Source: JBIKWM01 sp044356305 | GTDB lineage: Bacteria > Bacteroidota > Bacteroidia > UBA10329 | Direction: 5' to 3' | NCBI GenBank assembly: GCA_044356305.1 | Contig: JBIKWM010000015.1 | Coordinates: forward strand, 1-64,000 | Length of the DNA stretch: 64,000 bases | Part shown: one piece after another, positions 1 through 12,243 of the stretch | Layout of the letters: each line of letters begins with the position of its first letter | Numbering within the stretch: the first letter of the stretch is position 1 | Notes under the pieces: generated by a model | Told to the model about the DNA's origin: nothing | The model's input: only the letters and a program-made list of their open reading frames with translations | Databases searched by the model: none | Translations under genes and position numbers: made by a program

Positions 1-128
1 GAACTCTTAAGGACTGTCGGGCCACCCAACAAGGACAATATGGCAGGCCACAAGGACTGTCGGAGAACTCTTAAGGACTGTCGGGCCACCCAACAAGGAC
101 TATTTGGCAGGCCACAAGGACTGTCGGA
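1..128. repeat. Two tandem copies of a 64-bp unit
   Basis: Positions 1-64 and 65-128 are nearly identical, differing at a couple of bases in the middle. A partial third unit starts at 129 and breaks off after a few bases. Within each unit the 12-mer AAGGACTGTCGG occurs twice, giving copies at 9, 52, 73 and 116. The array begins at the window edge, so it may continue upstream. No open frame or RNA is recognised in it. Confidence 0.9.
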
Positions 129-201
129 GATTTCTTAAACCCTCATTTTCAGCATCATAATTAATAGTGTAGGGTGAAATCATGCTTAGCCGTACAATTC
201 A

Positions 202-441
202 GGCTGATGCGGATTACGGATGGGTACGGATATACAAATGGTTGATAGTCGTTGGCTGTTAGCCATTTGTTAGAGTGAGAGTGAAAGTGAGAGTGAAAGT
301 GAGGGTGAAAGTGAGGGTGAGAGTGAAAGTGAGGGTGAGAGTGAAAGGGGAAGCCCTGGCCGGTATGGTCGGGGTTTTCTGTTATGGGCTGATGCGAATT
401 ACAGATGAGTACGGATATACAAATGGTTGATAGCTGTTCGC
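202..441. repeat. Imperfect ~55-bp direct repeat flanking a simple-sequence array
   Basis: The segment at about 202-256 recurs with a few substitutions at about 387-441. Both begin GGCTGATGCG and share a run ending in TACAAATGGTTGATAG. The hexanucleotide array at 273-350 lies between the two copies. The stretch 129-524 holds no convincing gene. Confidence 0.85.
273..350. repeat. Hexanucleotide microsatellite, 12 units of RRGTGA
   Basis: Twelve consecutive 6-bp units (GAGTGA, AAGTGA or GGGTGA) run from 273 to 344, followed by a degenerate AAGGGG. The tract is all purine apart from the T of each unit. On the opposite strand it gives an open frame rich in His-Ser, which is a by-product of the repeat and not a gene. 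Confidence 0.95.
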
Positions 442-524
442 TAGGAGGGGTGTGGTGGAAGGTGCTGGGTGAGCGGGAATGGTGTGTGGCTCGGATATTT
501 GTTGACCTTTGGTGAATCGGAACG

Positions 525-1052
525 ATGAGCTGGCATGAGAACACTGGCTACCGGGTGGAGCATGAATGGAACAAGGACTTTTTCATTAATTATCGCTGTT
601 ACAAACAGCGAGAACTTGGGACCGAACAAGTGGTCCTGCGGAACACTTGCCCGGGCGGGGTATTTCTGTCCAGATCGATGTTGAATGCCGTAGATAGTCT
701 TTCACACCAAAGTTGGGAGAACGAATGCGAATTAGCTCCAGAACCACCATCTGAGCGGAGAGGTGAAGAGCCTAGCCACCCTAAGAAATTTCAATCTAAC
801 AAGTACGACCCAACATTTGCTATCTATCCGAATCCAACTAATGGCAGGCTTACTATTGCGTGTTCAATTGATGGTAAAGGTGAATTGACCATTCATAGTA
901 CTGATGGCAAACGTGTTTTGGGCCCTACTACAGTAACATGCAATTCACCCATCGACCTTTCGCTATTGCATTCTGGGCTTTATTTTATCCGATTTGTTGG
1001 ATCAGATGGCTCAATATATCACGAGAAGCTTGTGATAAAGAGAACCGAATAG
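525..1052 (+). CDS. T9SS type A sorting-domain protein, probable remnant
   Basis: This 175-aa frame ends in a complete T9SS type A sorting domain (about residues 98-175), with the IYPNPTNG motif followed by the beta-rich pattern ending LHSGLYFIRF and a basic C-terminal tail. The N-terminal 95 residues match no family I know and have no signal peptide, which an exported T9SS cargo needs. It is therefore probably the 3' end of a decayed or rearranged cargo gene, although an intact gene with an unrecognised start cannot be excluded. It lies 3 nt upstream of a second T9SS cargo gene on the same strand. Base composition is more AT-rich than the rpoBC region that follows. Confidence 0.5.
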   Translation: MSWHENTGYRVEHEWNKDFFINYRCYKQRELGTEQVVLRNTCPGGVFLSRSMLNAVDSLSHQSWENECELAPEPPSERRGEEPSHPKKFQSNKYDPTFAIYPNPTNGRLTIACSIDGKGELTIHSTDGKRVLGPTTVTCNSPIDLSLLHSGLYFIRFVGSDGSIYHEKLVIKRTE

Positions 1053-1055
1053 CGA

Positions 1056-2000
1056 ATGGAGATGCAGGTTGTCCAGGCCTTTTCTGCCGTTGTTTTATTG
1101 TTGCTGTCGAATCACTTGATAGCACAAGAGAATCTAGTTCCAAATGGGGGGTTCGAAGAATACACTAGCTGTCCTGATAATTATGGTCAAATTGAAAAGG
1201 CAATACATTGGTCTGACCCAAATAATGGTTCCTCTGACTTTTTTCATAACTGTGGAATAGGTGGATCTTCCCCCGTTATTCTTCCTCCCCCATCTTGTGA
1301 CCTAATTATTCAACCTCATTCTGGCGATGGTATTGCTGGGTTGATTACCGTCTTTAACATTCATCAAAGGGAATACATTCAGGTTAAATTGTCTGAGTCT
1401 TTGGATTCTGGTCAACAGTATTTTTTTAGTGCCTTCCTTCACGCATCTTGCATATCCAACAGCAATATTTCAGGGAGTATTGGTGTTTATTTTTCCGATA
1501 CAATAATCGCTTTAACGGTTCCTCACTTTAATGTTATTCCTAATATTCAGAGGAATCCTTATTCTTTCATTCAGATTGATTACGACTGGGTCCATTGGGA
1601 GGCTCTTTTTGAATCGAAGGGTGATGAAGAATATCTAATAATCGGAAATTTTCTGCCCGACTCCCTTTCGCCCACTGTAGGCTCTGACGTTGGCGCATAC
1701 ATGTTCATTGACGACATCTCCCTGACCCTCCTCGATACCACATCTGGTGTAGGAGAAAACGAAATAATTGTAATGCAACTGGCCCCAAACCCGGCAACCA
1801 GCTCCGTGACAATTAACTACCAAGGCAATAAGAAAATGCAGGGCGTGGCCTTGGTTGACCTAATCGGAAGATCGGTTAAAAGCCAAGGCCCGGCAAGGCA
1901 AGTAGATGTGGGTGGCCTAAACAATGGTGTTTACGTTGTAGTGGTTGAGTTTGAAGGGGGCGTGAAGGCGGTGAGTAAACTTGTGGTGCAAAGGGAGTAG
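1056..2000 (+). CDS. Secreted protein with T9SS type A sorting domain
   Basis: This is a 314-aa protein with an N-terminal signal peptide (hydrophobic run AVVLLLLSNHLIA, cleavage near AQE). The segment beginning NLVPNGGFEEYTSCPD is typical of Bacteroidota secreted proteins with a jelly-roll-like carbohydrate-binding fold; the body spans about residues 24-235. A C-terminal sorting domain (about 240-314, motif LAPNPATSSVTI, ending in LVVQRE) should direct export across the outer membrane by the type IX system. ATG at 1056 and ATG at 1062 are both possible starts. The ligand or enzymatic role cannot be told from the sequence; the fold assignment comes from the N-terminal motif only. Confidence 0.8.
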   Translation: MEMQVVQAFSAVVLLLLSNHLIAQENLVPNGGFEEYTSCPDNYGQIEKAIHWSDPNNGSSDFFHNCGIGGSSPVILPPPSCDLIIQPHSGDGIAGLITVFNIHQREYIQVKLSESLDSGQQYFFSAFLHASCISNSNISGSIGVYFSDTIIALTVPHFNVIPNIQRNPYSFIQIDYDWVHWEALFESKGDEEYLIIGNFLPDSLSPTVGSDVGAYMFIDDISLTLLDTTSGVGENEIIVMQLAPNPATSSVTINYQGNKKMQGVALVDLIGRSVKSQGPARQVDVGGLNNGVYVVVVEFEGGVKAVSKLVVQRE

Positions 2001-2018
2001 CCCCCCGCTTGCTCATGC

Positions 2019-2044
2019 GTTCCGCAGGATAACCCGTGCGGAAC
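2019..2044. repeat. 8-bp inverted repeat after the T9SS gene
   Basis: GTTCCGCA (2019-2026) and TGCGGAAC (2037-2044) are perfectly complementary around a 10-nt loop, 18 nt after the stop codon of the secreted-protein gene. There is no T-run after it, so a terminator role is uncertain. The remaining sequence up to 2205 shows nothing recognisable. Confidence 0.4.
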
Positions 2045-2205
2045 ATTACACGCGAAGCCTCTGCGTATTCATAAGAGATTCAGACCGGGCAAGTGCGGGG
2101 GTCATTAACCCAGGCATTCTGATCTGTTGCACCTGTATTTGCACAATCAGTACAGGTTAATAGATGGCCGTTGGCTGTTCGAGGTTCGCGATGAGGGTGG
2201 CAGCA

Positions 2206-2235
2206 GAAAACAAAAAGGGCCCCGAAGGGCCCTTT
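2206..2235 (-). terminator. Rho-independent terminator of the rpoBC cluster
   Basis: Read on the minus strand, AAAGGGCCC and GGGCCCTTT form a perfect 9-bp stem (2235-2227 and 2222-2214) around a TTCG tetraloop, followed by a T-rich tail. It starts 26 nt after the rpoC stop codon and is the only strong terminator seen in the minus-strand cluster. Confidence 0.92.
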
Positions 2236-2261
2236 ATCATTGACAGATGGAGCGGTACGGC

Positions 2262-5200
2262 TCAGGCCTCGGCCTCTTCAGCCTTGGCAGCGAGCAGTTG
2301 CTCGTACTCTTCGCGGCTGCCCACCACCAGCTTGTCGAAATCGCGCTGGCCGGTGCCGGCAGGGATGAGGTGACCTACGATCACGTTCTCCTTGAGGCCG
2401 TTGAGGGTGTCGAGCTTGCCACGTACAGCGGCCTCGTTGAGCACCTTGGTGGTCTCTTGGAACGATGCGGCCGAGATCCAGCTATCGGTCTGCAGCGAGG
2501 CGCGGGTGATACCCTGCAGGATCTGCTCGGACGTGGCGGTAACGGCATCGCGTGCCTCAACGGGCTTCATGTCCTTGCGCTTGAGCATGGAGTTCTCATC
2601 GCGCAGCTTGCGGGCCGAGACCATCTGTCCGGCCTTGAGGTTCTGCGAGTCGCCCGGTTCGGTGACGAACTTCATGCCGTACAGCGCATCGTTGGCCTCC
2701 ATGAAGTCGAACTTGTTGACCAGGTCGCGCTCGAGGAACTCGGTGTCGCCCTGATCGATGATCTCGACCTTGCGCATCATCTGACGCACGATGACCTCGA
2801 AGTGCTTGTCGTTGATCTTCACACCCTGTAGGCGGTACACCTCCTGCACCTCGTTGACGAGGTACTCCTGCACGGCAGTAGGGCCTTTGATGGCGAGGAT
2901 GTCGCTCGGGGTGATGGCGCCATCGCTGAGCGGGGCGCCTGCCTTGGTGAAGTCGTTCTCCTGCACCAGGATGTGCTTGGTCATGGGCACGAGGTACTTG
3001 CGCACCTCGCCTGTGCGGGCCTCTACGATGATCTCGCGGTTGCCGCGCTTCACCTTTCCGAAGGTGACAATGCCGTCCACCTCGCTCACCACGGCCGGGT
3101 TGCTGGGGTTACGGGCCTCAAACAGTTCGGTGACGCGTGGCAGACCACCGGTGATATCGCCCGCCTTGCCTGAGCTGCGCGGAATCTTCACCATGATGTC
3201 GCCTGCCTTGATCTTGTCGCCATCGTTGACCACAATGTGGGCCCCCACGGGCAGGTTGTAGGTCTTGGCCATGTCCTTGGCCGCAATGGTGACGGTAGGG
3301 ATCTTCTTCTTGTCCTTGGACTCGGTGATCACTTTTTCGGAGAAACCTGTCTGCTCATCGCTCTCGACCCGGTAGGTGATGCTCTCCTCCACATCGGTGA
3401 ACTCGACCTTACCATCGATCTCGGAAACGATGACCGCGTTGTAAGGATCCCATTCGCAGATGTCCTGTCCTTTTGTGACCTGACCACCGTCCTTGACATA
3501 CAATTTGGAACCGTATGGGATGTTGTGCGATGCGATGAGCACGCCTGTTGACTTGTTGATGAGGCGCATCTCGGCCGAACGACCGATGACGATGTCGCAC
3601 TTGCCATCGCTGCTCTTCACGGTGCGGAGCTCATCAAACTCCACGCTGCTGTCGTGCTTGGCGATGATCTTGTTCTCACCGGCAGCGCCCGTGGCCACAC
3701 CACCCACGTGGAAGGTGCGGAGGGTGAGCTGAGTACCCGGTTCACCGATGGACTGTGCGGCTATGACACCCACGGCCAGGCCGCGCTGTACCATGCGGCC
3801 GGTGGCCAGATCGCGGCCGTAGCACTTGGTGCACACGCCACGCTTGCTCTCGCAGGTCAGAACGGAGCGTATCTCCACGCTGTCGATACCGGCCTCTTCG
3901 ATGCCCCTTGCACGCTCTTCGCTTATCTCATCGCCACTGCGCACAATGATGGCACCGGTTTCGGGGTGCAGCACATCGTGCAGCGAGGTGCGGCCCAAAA
4001 TGCGGTCGTAGAGCGGCTCAACCACGTCCTCGTTGTTCTTGAGGGCGGTGGCCACAAGGCCGCGGAGGGTTCCGCAGTCCTCTTCGTTAATGATCACGTC
4101 CTGAGCAACGTCAACAAGCCTACGTGTAAGGTAACCGGCATCGGCCGTTTTGAGAGCCGTATCGGCCAGACCCTTACGGGCACCGTGGGTAGAGATGAAG
4201 TACTCGAGGATGGAGAGGCCCTCCTTAAAGTTGGAGAGGATGGGGTTCTCGATAATGTCCTGAGCTGTGGCACCGCTCTTCTGCGGCTTGGCCATCAGGC
4301 CCCTCATGCCGCTGAGCTGACGGATCTGTTCCTTGGAACCGCGGGCACCGCTGTCCAGCATCATGTAAACGGGGTTGAAACCGTCCTTGTCGCTGGTCAT
4401 CTGCTTCATCAGGGTCTGGGTGAGGCGCGAGTTGGTGTGTGTCCAGATATCGATGATCTGGTTATACCGCTCGTTGTTGGTGATGAAACCCATGTTGTAG
4501 TTGTTCATCACCTCGTCCACCTCGGCCTGTGCACTGGCCACCAGGTCGGTCTTCTCTTTGGGGATGAGCACATCGCCCAGGTTGAATGACAGACCACCGC
4601 GGAAAGCGCTCATAAAGCCCAGTTCCTTGATCCTGTCAAGGAAATGCGCTGTTTCGGCCATGCCCACCTCTTTGATGATGTTGCCGATGATGTCGCGCAA
4701 CGACTTTTTGGTGAGCAGCTCGTTGATGAAACCTACCTGAGCAGGCACCACCTGGTTGAAGATGACGCGACCCACCGTGGTGGTGATGCGCCTTGTGACC
4801 AGTTCACCATCCTCTTTAACGCGGGCACGCACCTCGATGCGGGCATGCAGATCGACCTGCTTCTCGTTGTAGGCGATGATGATCTCTTCAGCAGAATAGA
4901 ACTTCTTGCCCTGACCCTTGGCATTGGGGCGCTCCTTGGTCATGTAGTACAGACCGAGCACCATGTCCTGCGATGGCACCGCGATGGGCGCACCGTTGGC
5001 CGGGTTGAGAATGTTGTGGCTGGCCAGCATGAGCAGTTGGGCCTCCAACACGGCAGCATTGCCCAAGGGCAGGTGCACAGCCATCTGGTCACCGTCAAAG
5101 TCAGCGTTGAAAGCAGTACACACCAGCGGGTGCAGCTGTATGGCCTTGCCTTCGATCAGCTTGGGTTGGAACGCCTGGATACCCAAGCGGTGAAGGGTCG

Positions 5201-6530
5201 GGGCGCGGTTGAGGAGTACCGGGTGACCGATGAGGGCATTCTCCAGGATGTCCCACACAACGGCCTCTTTCTTGTCCACCAGTTTCTTGGCGCTCTTCAC
5301 GGTCTTCACAATGCCGCGCTCAATCATCTTACGGATGATGAACGGCTTGTACAGCTCTGCAGCCATATCCTTGGGCAGACCGCACTCGTGCATCTTGAGC
5401 TCAGGGCCTACGACAATGACCGAACGGGCCGAGTAGTCGACACGCTTACCGAGCAGGTTCTGACGGAAGCGGCCCTGCTTACCCTTGAGGCTGTCAGACA
5501 GCGACTTGAGAGCGCGGTTGGCATCGGTCTTAACAGCACTGCTCTTGCGGCTGTTGTCGAACAGCGAATCAACGGCCTCTTGCAACATGCGCTTCTCGTT
5601 GCGCAGGATCACCTCGGGGGCCTTGATCTCGATGAGGCGCTTGAGGCGGTTGTTGCGGATGATGACCCTACGGTAAAGGTCGTTCAGATCGGAGGTGGCG
5701 AAACGGCCACCGTCCAACGGAACGAGCGGACGCAGGTCGGGCGGAATCACGGGGATCACACGCACGATCATCCATTCGGGGCGGTTCTCAATGTTCTCGC
5801 GCGAGGCACGGAACGCCTCAACCACCTGCAGGCGCTTGAGGGCCTCGTTCTTACGCTGCTGGCTGGTCTCGGTGTTGGCCTTGGCACGCAGGTCGTAGGA
5901 CAGCGAGTCGAGGTCGAGCCTGTTGAGCAGGTCGCTCAGGGCCTCGGCACCCATCTTGGCCACGAACTTGTTCGGGTCCCGATCATCGAGGTACTGGTTG
6001 TCCTTCGGAAGGCCCTCGTGGATATCGAGGTACTCATCTTCAGTAAGGAACTCCATGTGCTCCAGCGGGGTACCGTCCTGTTTCTGGGCTATGCCGGCAT
6101 TGATGACCACATACCTTTCGTAGTAGATGATCATATCGAGCTTCTTGGTGGGAAGCCCAAGTAGGTAACCTATCTTATTTGGCAGGCTCTTGAAATACCA
6201 GATATGAGCCACTGGCACTGTTAGCTGGATGTGGCCCATGCGCTCTCTGCGCACTTTCTTCTCGGTCACCTCCACACCGCAACGGTCGCAGACGATGCCC
6301 TTGTAGCGTATGCGCTTGTACTTGCCGCAGTGACACTCATAATCCTTGACCGGACCGAAAATCCTCTCGCAGAACAGGCCATCGCGTTCGGGCTTGTAAG
6401 TGCGGTAGTTGATGGTCTCGGGCTTCAGCACTTCGCCCCTCGAGCTCTCGAGCACTTGCTCGGGCGAGGTGAGGCTGATGATGACTTTCTTGAAATTGCT
6501 CTTGAGCTTGAGCTCTCGTTGAAGGGCCAT
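2262..6530 (-). CDS. rpoC: DNA-directed RNA polymerase subunit beta'
   Basis: Largest subunit of RNA polymerase, full length at 1422 aa for a bacteroidotal beta'. Visible landmarks are the N-terminal zinc site (CHCGKYKRIRYKGIVCDRCG, about residues 66-86), the catalytic Mg-binding motif NADFDGDQMAVHLPL (about 473-487), the trigger-loop and bridge-helix region (GARGSKEQIRQLSGMRGLMAKP split across about 770-790), the second zinc site CESKRGVCTKCYG, and the SIGEPGTQLTLRTFHVGG block. It is the last gene of the minus-strand cluster, 122 nt after rpoB, and is followed by a strong terminator. The start fits the usual MALQRELKLKSNF beginning of the family. Confidence 0.99.
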   Translation of the reverse strand: MALQRELKLKSNFKKVIISLTSPEQVLESSRGEVLKPETINYRTYKPERDGLFCERIFGPVKDYECHCGKYKRIRYKGIVCDRCGVEVTEKKVRRERMGHIQLTVPVAHIWYFKSLPNKIGYLLGLPTKKLDMIIYYERYVVINAGIAQKQDGTPLEHMEFLTEDEYLDIHEGLPKDNQYLDDRDPNKFVAKMGAEALSDLLNRLDLDSLSYDLRAKANTETSQQRKNEALKRLQVVEAFRASRENIENRPEWMIVRVIPVIPPDLRPLVPLDGGRFATSDLNDLYRRVIIRNNRLKRLIEIKAPEVILRNEKRMLQEAVDSLFDNSRKSSAVKTDANRALKSLSDSLKGKQGRFRQNLLGKRVDYSARSVIVVGPELKMHECGLPKDMAAELYKPFIIRKMIERGIVKTVKSAKKLVDKKEAVVWDILENALIGHPVLLNRAPTLHRLGIQAFQPKLIEGKAIQLHPLVCTAFNADFDGDQMAVHLPLGNAAVLEAQLLMLASHNILNPANGAPIAVPSQDMVLGLYYMTKERPNAKGQGKKFYSAEEIIIAYNEKQVDLHARIEVRARVKEDGELVTRRITTTVGRVIFNQVVPAQVGFINELLTKKSLRDIIGNIIKEVGMAETAHFLDRIKELGFMSAFRGGLSFNLGDVLIPKEKTDLVASAQAEVDEVMNNYNMGFITNNERYNQIIDIWTHTNSRLTQTLMKQMTSDKDGFNPVYMMLDSGARGSKEQIRQLSGMRGLMAKPQKSGATAQDIIENPILSNFKEGLSILEYFISTHGARKGLADTALKTADAGYLTRRLVDVAQDVIINEEDCGTLRGLVATALKNNEDVVEPLYDRILGRTSLHDVLHPETGAIIVRSGDEISEERARGIEEAGIDSVEIRSVLTCESKRGVCTKCYGRDLATGRMVQRGLAVGVIAAQSIGEPGTQLTLRTFHVGGVATGAAGENKIIAKHDSSVEFDELRTVKSSDGKCDIVIGRSAEMRLINKSTGVLIASHNIPYGSKLYVKDGGQVTKGQDICEWDPYNAVIVSEIDGKVEFTDVEESITYRVESDEQTGFSEKVITESKDKKKIPTVTIAAKDMAKTYNLPVGAHIVVNDGDKIKAGDIMVKIPRSSGKAGDITGGLPRVTELFEARNPSNPAVVSEVDGIVTFGKVKRGNREIIVEARTGEVRKYLVPMTKHILVQENDFTKAGAPLSDGAITPSDILAIKGPTAVQEYLVNEVQEVYRLQGVKINDKHFEVIVRQMMRKVEIIDQGDTEFLERDLVNKFDFMEANDALYGMKFVTEPGDSQNLKAGQMVSARKLRDENSMLKRKDMKPVEARDAVTATSEQILQGITRASLQTDSWISAASFQETTKVLNEAAVRGKLDTLNGLKENVIVGHLIPAGTGQRDFDKLVVGSREEYEQLLAAKAEEAEA

Positions 6531-6597
6531 TATTTGGCTGGTTTTGAGAGGTTAGAGACTTTGATCGGAATTGATGCTGACCTGTTCCACTGCTTCT

Positions 6598-6643
6598 GAG
6601 CACCGCCCTGCACACGCCACGGAGGGCCTGTGCAGGGTGGCTC
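6598..6643 (-). promoter_or_regulatory. Large hairpin in the rpoB-rpoC spacer
   Basis: CCCTGCACA and TGTGCAGGG form a perfect 9-bp helix, extended by an outer GAGC/GCTC pairing with a small internal asymmetry, in the 122-nt gap between rpoB and rpoC. No T-run follows, so it is more likely an RNA-processing or stability element than a terminator. That role is inference. Confidence 0.55.
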
Positions 6644-6652
6644 AGTAGAGCT

Positions 6653-10444
<3,792 letters not shown>

Positions 10445-10519
10445 GGTGATTAGGGCCAGTGTCTTTCTGTTTGTAGGTCAGTGACAGGCGGAAGGGAAAG
10501 GCTGAAAGCTAGAAAGGTC

Positions 10520-10571
10520 GGGACCCGCGCCCCTTCCGGGCGGGGTCCCAACCTGCGGGGCCTTTCGGCCC
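10520..10571 (-). promoter_or_regulatory. Attenuator-like hairpins in the rplL-rpoB spacer
   Basis: Two GC-rich stem-loops lie in tandem between rplL and rpoB. The first met by minus-strand transcription pairs GGGCC with GGCCC around a 4-nt loop (10571-10558). The second pairs GGGACCCCGCCC with the nearly complementary GGGCGCGGGTCCC (10549-10520) and is followed by a short pyrimidine-rich stretch. In E. coli an attenuator at this place lowers rpoBC expression relative to the ribosomal proteins. A similar role here is inferred from position only. Confidence 0.6.
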
Positions 10572-10577
10572 AGTGGG

Positions 10578-10958
10578 TCACTTAAGGTCCACTTGAGCAC
10601 CGGCCTCAGTGAGCTGGGCCTTGATGCTCTCTGCCTCTTCCTTGCTGACGCCTTCCTTCACGGGCTTCGGAGCGGCATCAACCAGGTCCTTGGCCTCTTT
10701 CAGGCCCAGACCGGTGATTTCCTTCACCAGTTTCACCACACCGAGCTTAGAAGCACCGGCCGATGTGAGGATTACGTCAAACGAGGTCTTCTCGGCAACT
10801 GCCTCGCCACCGCCACCGCCACCTGCTGGGGCGGCCACTGCTACTGCAGCAGCAGCTGGCTCAATGCCGTACTCGTCTTTCAGGATCTTGGCAAGCTCGT
10901 TCACTTCCTTTACGGAAAGGCTCACAAGCTGTTCTGCGAATTGCTTCAGGTCTGCCAT
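10578..10958 (-). CDS. rplL: 50S ribosomal protein L7/L12
   Basis: Stalk protein of the large subunit that recruits translational GTPases, 126 aa. The N-terminal dimerisation helix (KQFAEQLVSLSVKEVNEL) is followed by the Ala/Gly-rich hinge (about residues 35-55) and the C-terminal factor-binding domain with the LKEAKDLVDAAPKPVKEG signature. It lies 57 nt after rplJ, the L10 anchor on which its dimers assemble. The two are normally translated together and autoregulated by L10. Confidence 0.98.
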   Translation of the reverse strand: MADLKQFAEQLVSLSVKEVNELAKILKDEYGIEPAAAAVAVAAPAGGGGGGEAVAEKTSFDVILTSAGASKLGVVKLVKEITGLGLKEAKDLVDAAPKPVKEGVSKEEAESIKAQLTEAGAQVDLK

Positions 10959-11015
10959 TTTATTGAGGATTGATTGTTCTTGGTTTGGTTAAGTTGAGTA
11001 AAAAGCCGCGAGGTA

Positions 11016-11540
11016 TCAGCCCTCCTTCTCGGCCAAAGTCTTGAGGATGCCGGCCAGACCGCGTCCAGGGCTCTGCAGTGCAGAGACGACATTCTGTGCT
11101 GGTGACTGGAGCAGACCGATGATCTCTCCGATGACCTCTTCTTTGCTCTTGATGCTCACGAGCTGGTCGAGGCTGTTGTCGCCAATAAAGACGCCTTCTC
11201 CCACCCAAGCGCCTTTCAGCACAGGACGGTCCTTTTTCTTTCGCAGCTCCTTGATGAGCTTAGCGGGTACGCTGGCGCCCTCTGCGAACATGATCGCACT
11301 GTTGCCTTTGAGCACCCCACCGAGCTCTATCAGGCCTGGATTGCCTGAGCGCTCAAATGCCTTGAACAGCAGAGAGTTCTTTACCACCTTGAGCGTTATG
11401 CTCCTTTCGTGGCAAGCCTTGCGCAGTTCGTAGGTGTCGTTGGCGTTGAGGGTCGAAATGTCGGTGATGTAGAAGTTAGGGTTAGCACCCACTTCTTGCA
11501 GTAGGCCATCTATGACCTGGTCTTTCTCCTGTCTTGTCAT
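11016..11540 (-). CDS. rplJ: 50S ribosomal protein L10
   Basis: L10 is the base of the ribosomal stalk. It binds 23S rRNA and anchors L7/L12 dimers through its C-terminal helix. The 174-aa product begins MTRQEKDQVIDGLLQE and shows the L10 core with the KVVKNSLLFKAF segment. It follows rplA by 3 nt, so the two are probably translationally coupled. Confidence 0.98.
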   Translation of the reverse strand: MTRQEKDQVIDGLLQEVGANPNFYITDISTLNANDTYELRKACHERSITLKVVKNSLLFKAFERSGNPGLIELGGVLKGNSAIMFAEGASVPAKLIKELRKKKDRPVLKGAWVGEGVFIGDNSLDQLVSIKSKEEVIGEIIGLLQSPAQNVVSALQSPGRGLAGILKTLAEKEG

Positions 11541-11543
11541 GGC

Positions 11544-12242
11544 TTATGCATTCACTGATTTCGGATCAACCTGTACCCCTGGGCTCATTGTGCCGCTCAG
11601 GAATATGCTTTTGACGTATGTGCCCTTGGCAGCCGATGGCTTCATCTTGACGAGGGTCGAGATCAGTTCCATTGCGTTCTCAGCGATCTTATCCTTTTCA
11701 AAGGATGCCTTCGCTATGCTCGCATGTACGATCCCGGTCTTGTCAACCTTGAAGTCAATCTTCCCGGCTTTCACCTCAGTCACCGCCTTGCCCACATCCA
11801 TGGTCACGGTGCCACTCTTCGGGTTTGGCATCAGGCCACGAGGGCCGAGTACCTTACCGAGTACACCTACCTTGGCCATCACCGTGGGCGTGGTGATTAT
11901 CACATCTACATCGGTCCAACCACCTTTGATCTTTTCGATATAATCGTCAAGACCTACGTGGTCGGCACCGGCTGCCTTGGCCTCTTCCGCCTTATCGGGC
12001 GTACAGAGTACCAATACCTTTACCTGTTTCCCGGTACCATGAGGCAGAGAGACCACACCTCTCACCATCTGGTTCGCTTTACGGGGATCAACACCCAGCC
12101 TTACGGCCAGATCGATGCTCGAATCGAATTTGGTGGTGGAGGCCATCTGTTTCACCAGCCCTGCGGCCTCAGCCAACGGGTAAGCCCGCTCGCTGTCCAC
12201 AAGTGCCAGTGCTTTCTTAAGGTTCTTGGTCAGTCTGGCCAT
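11544..12242 (-). CDS. rplA: 50S ribosomal protein L1
   Basis: L1 forms the mobile stalk near the ribosomal E site and in many bacteria represses its own operon. The 232-aa protein has the characteristic core: FDSSIDLAVRLGVDPRKANQMVRG near the N-terminus and LGPRGLMPNPKSGTV in domain II. A single base separates it from rplK, which suggests coupled translation. Confidence 0.98.
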   Translation of the reverse strand: MARLTKNLKKALALVDSERAYPLAEAAGLVKQMASTTKFDSSIDLAVRLGVDPRKANQMVRGVVSLPHGTGKQVKVLVLCTPDKAEEAKAAGADHVGLDDYIEKIKGGWTDVDVIITTPTVMAKVGVLGKVLGPRGLMPNPKSGTVTMDVGKAVTEVKAGKIDFKVDKTGIVHASIAKASFEKDKIAENAMELISTLVKMKPSAAKGTYVKSIFLSGTMSPGVQVDPKSVNA

Positions 12243-12243
12243 G

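Noticed and set aside
1..128. Possible CRISPR array at the left end
   Set aside because: The units are contiguous with no unique spacers, the nested 12-mer has unequal spacing, and there are no cas genes.
161..544. His/Ser-rich frame on the minus strand
   Set aside because: It is the translation of the RRGTGA microsatellite read on the other strand, not a selected protein.
4644..6164. Long open frame (over 500 codons) on the plus strand opposite rpoC
   Set aside because: It lies antisense to conserved rpoC sequence, its composition (Leu, His, Val, Gly, Gln rich) is typical of an antisense shadow frame, and no family is recognised.
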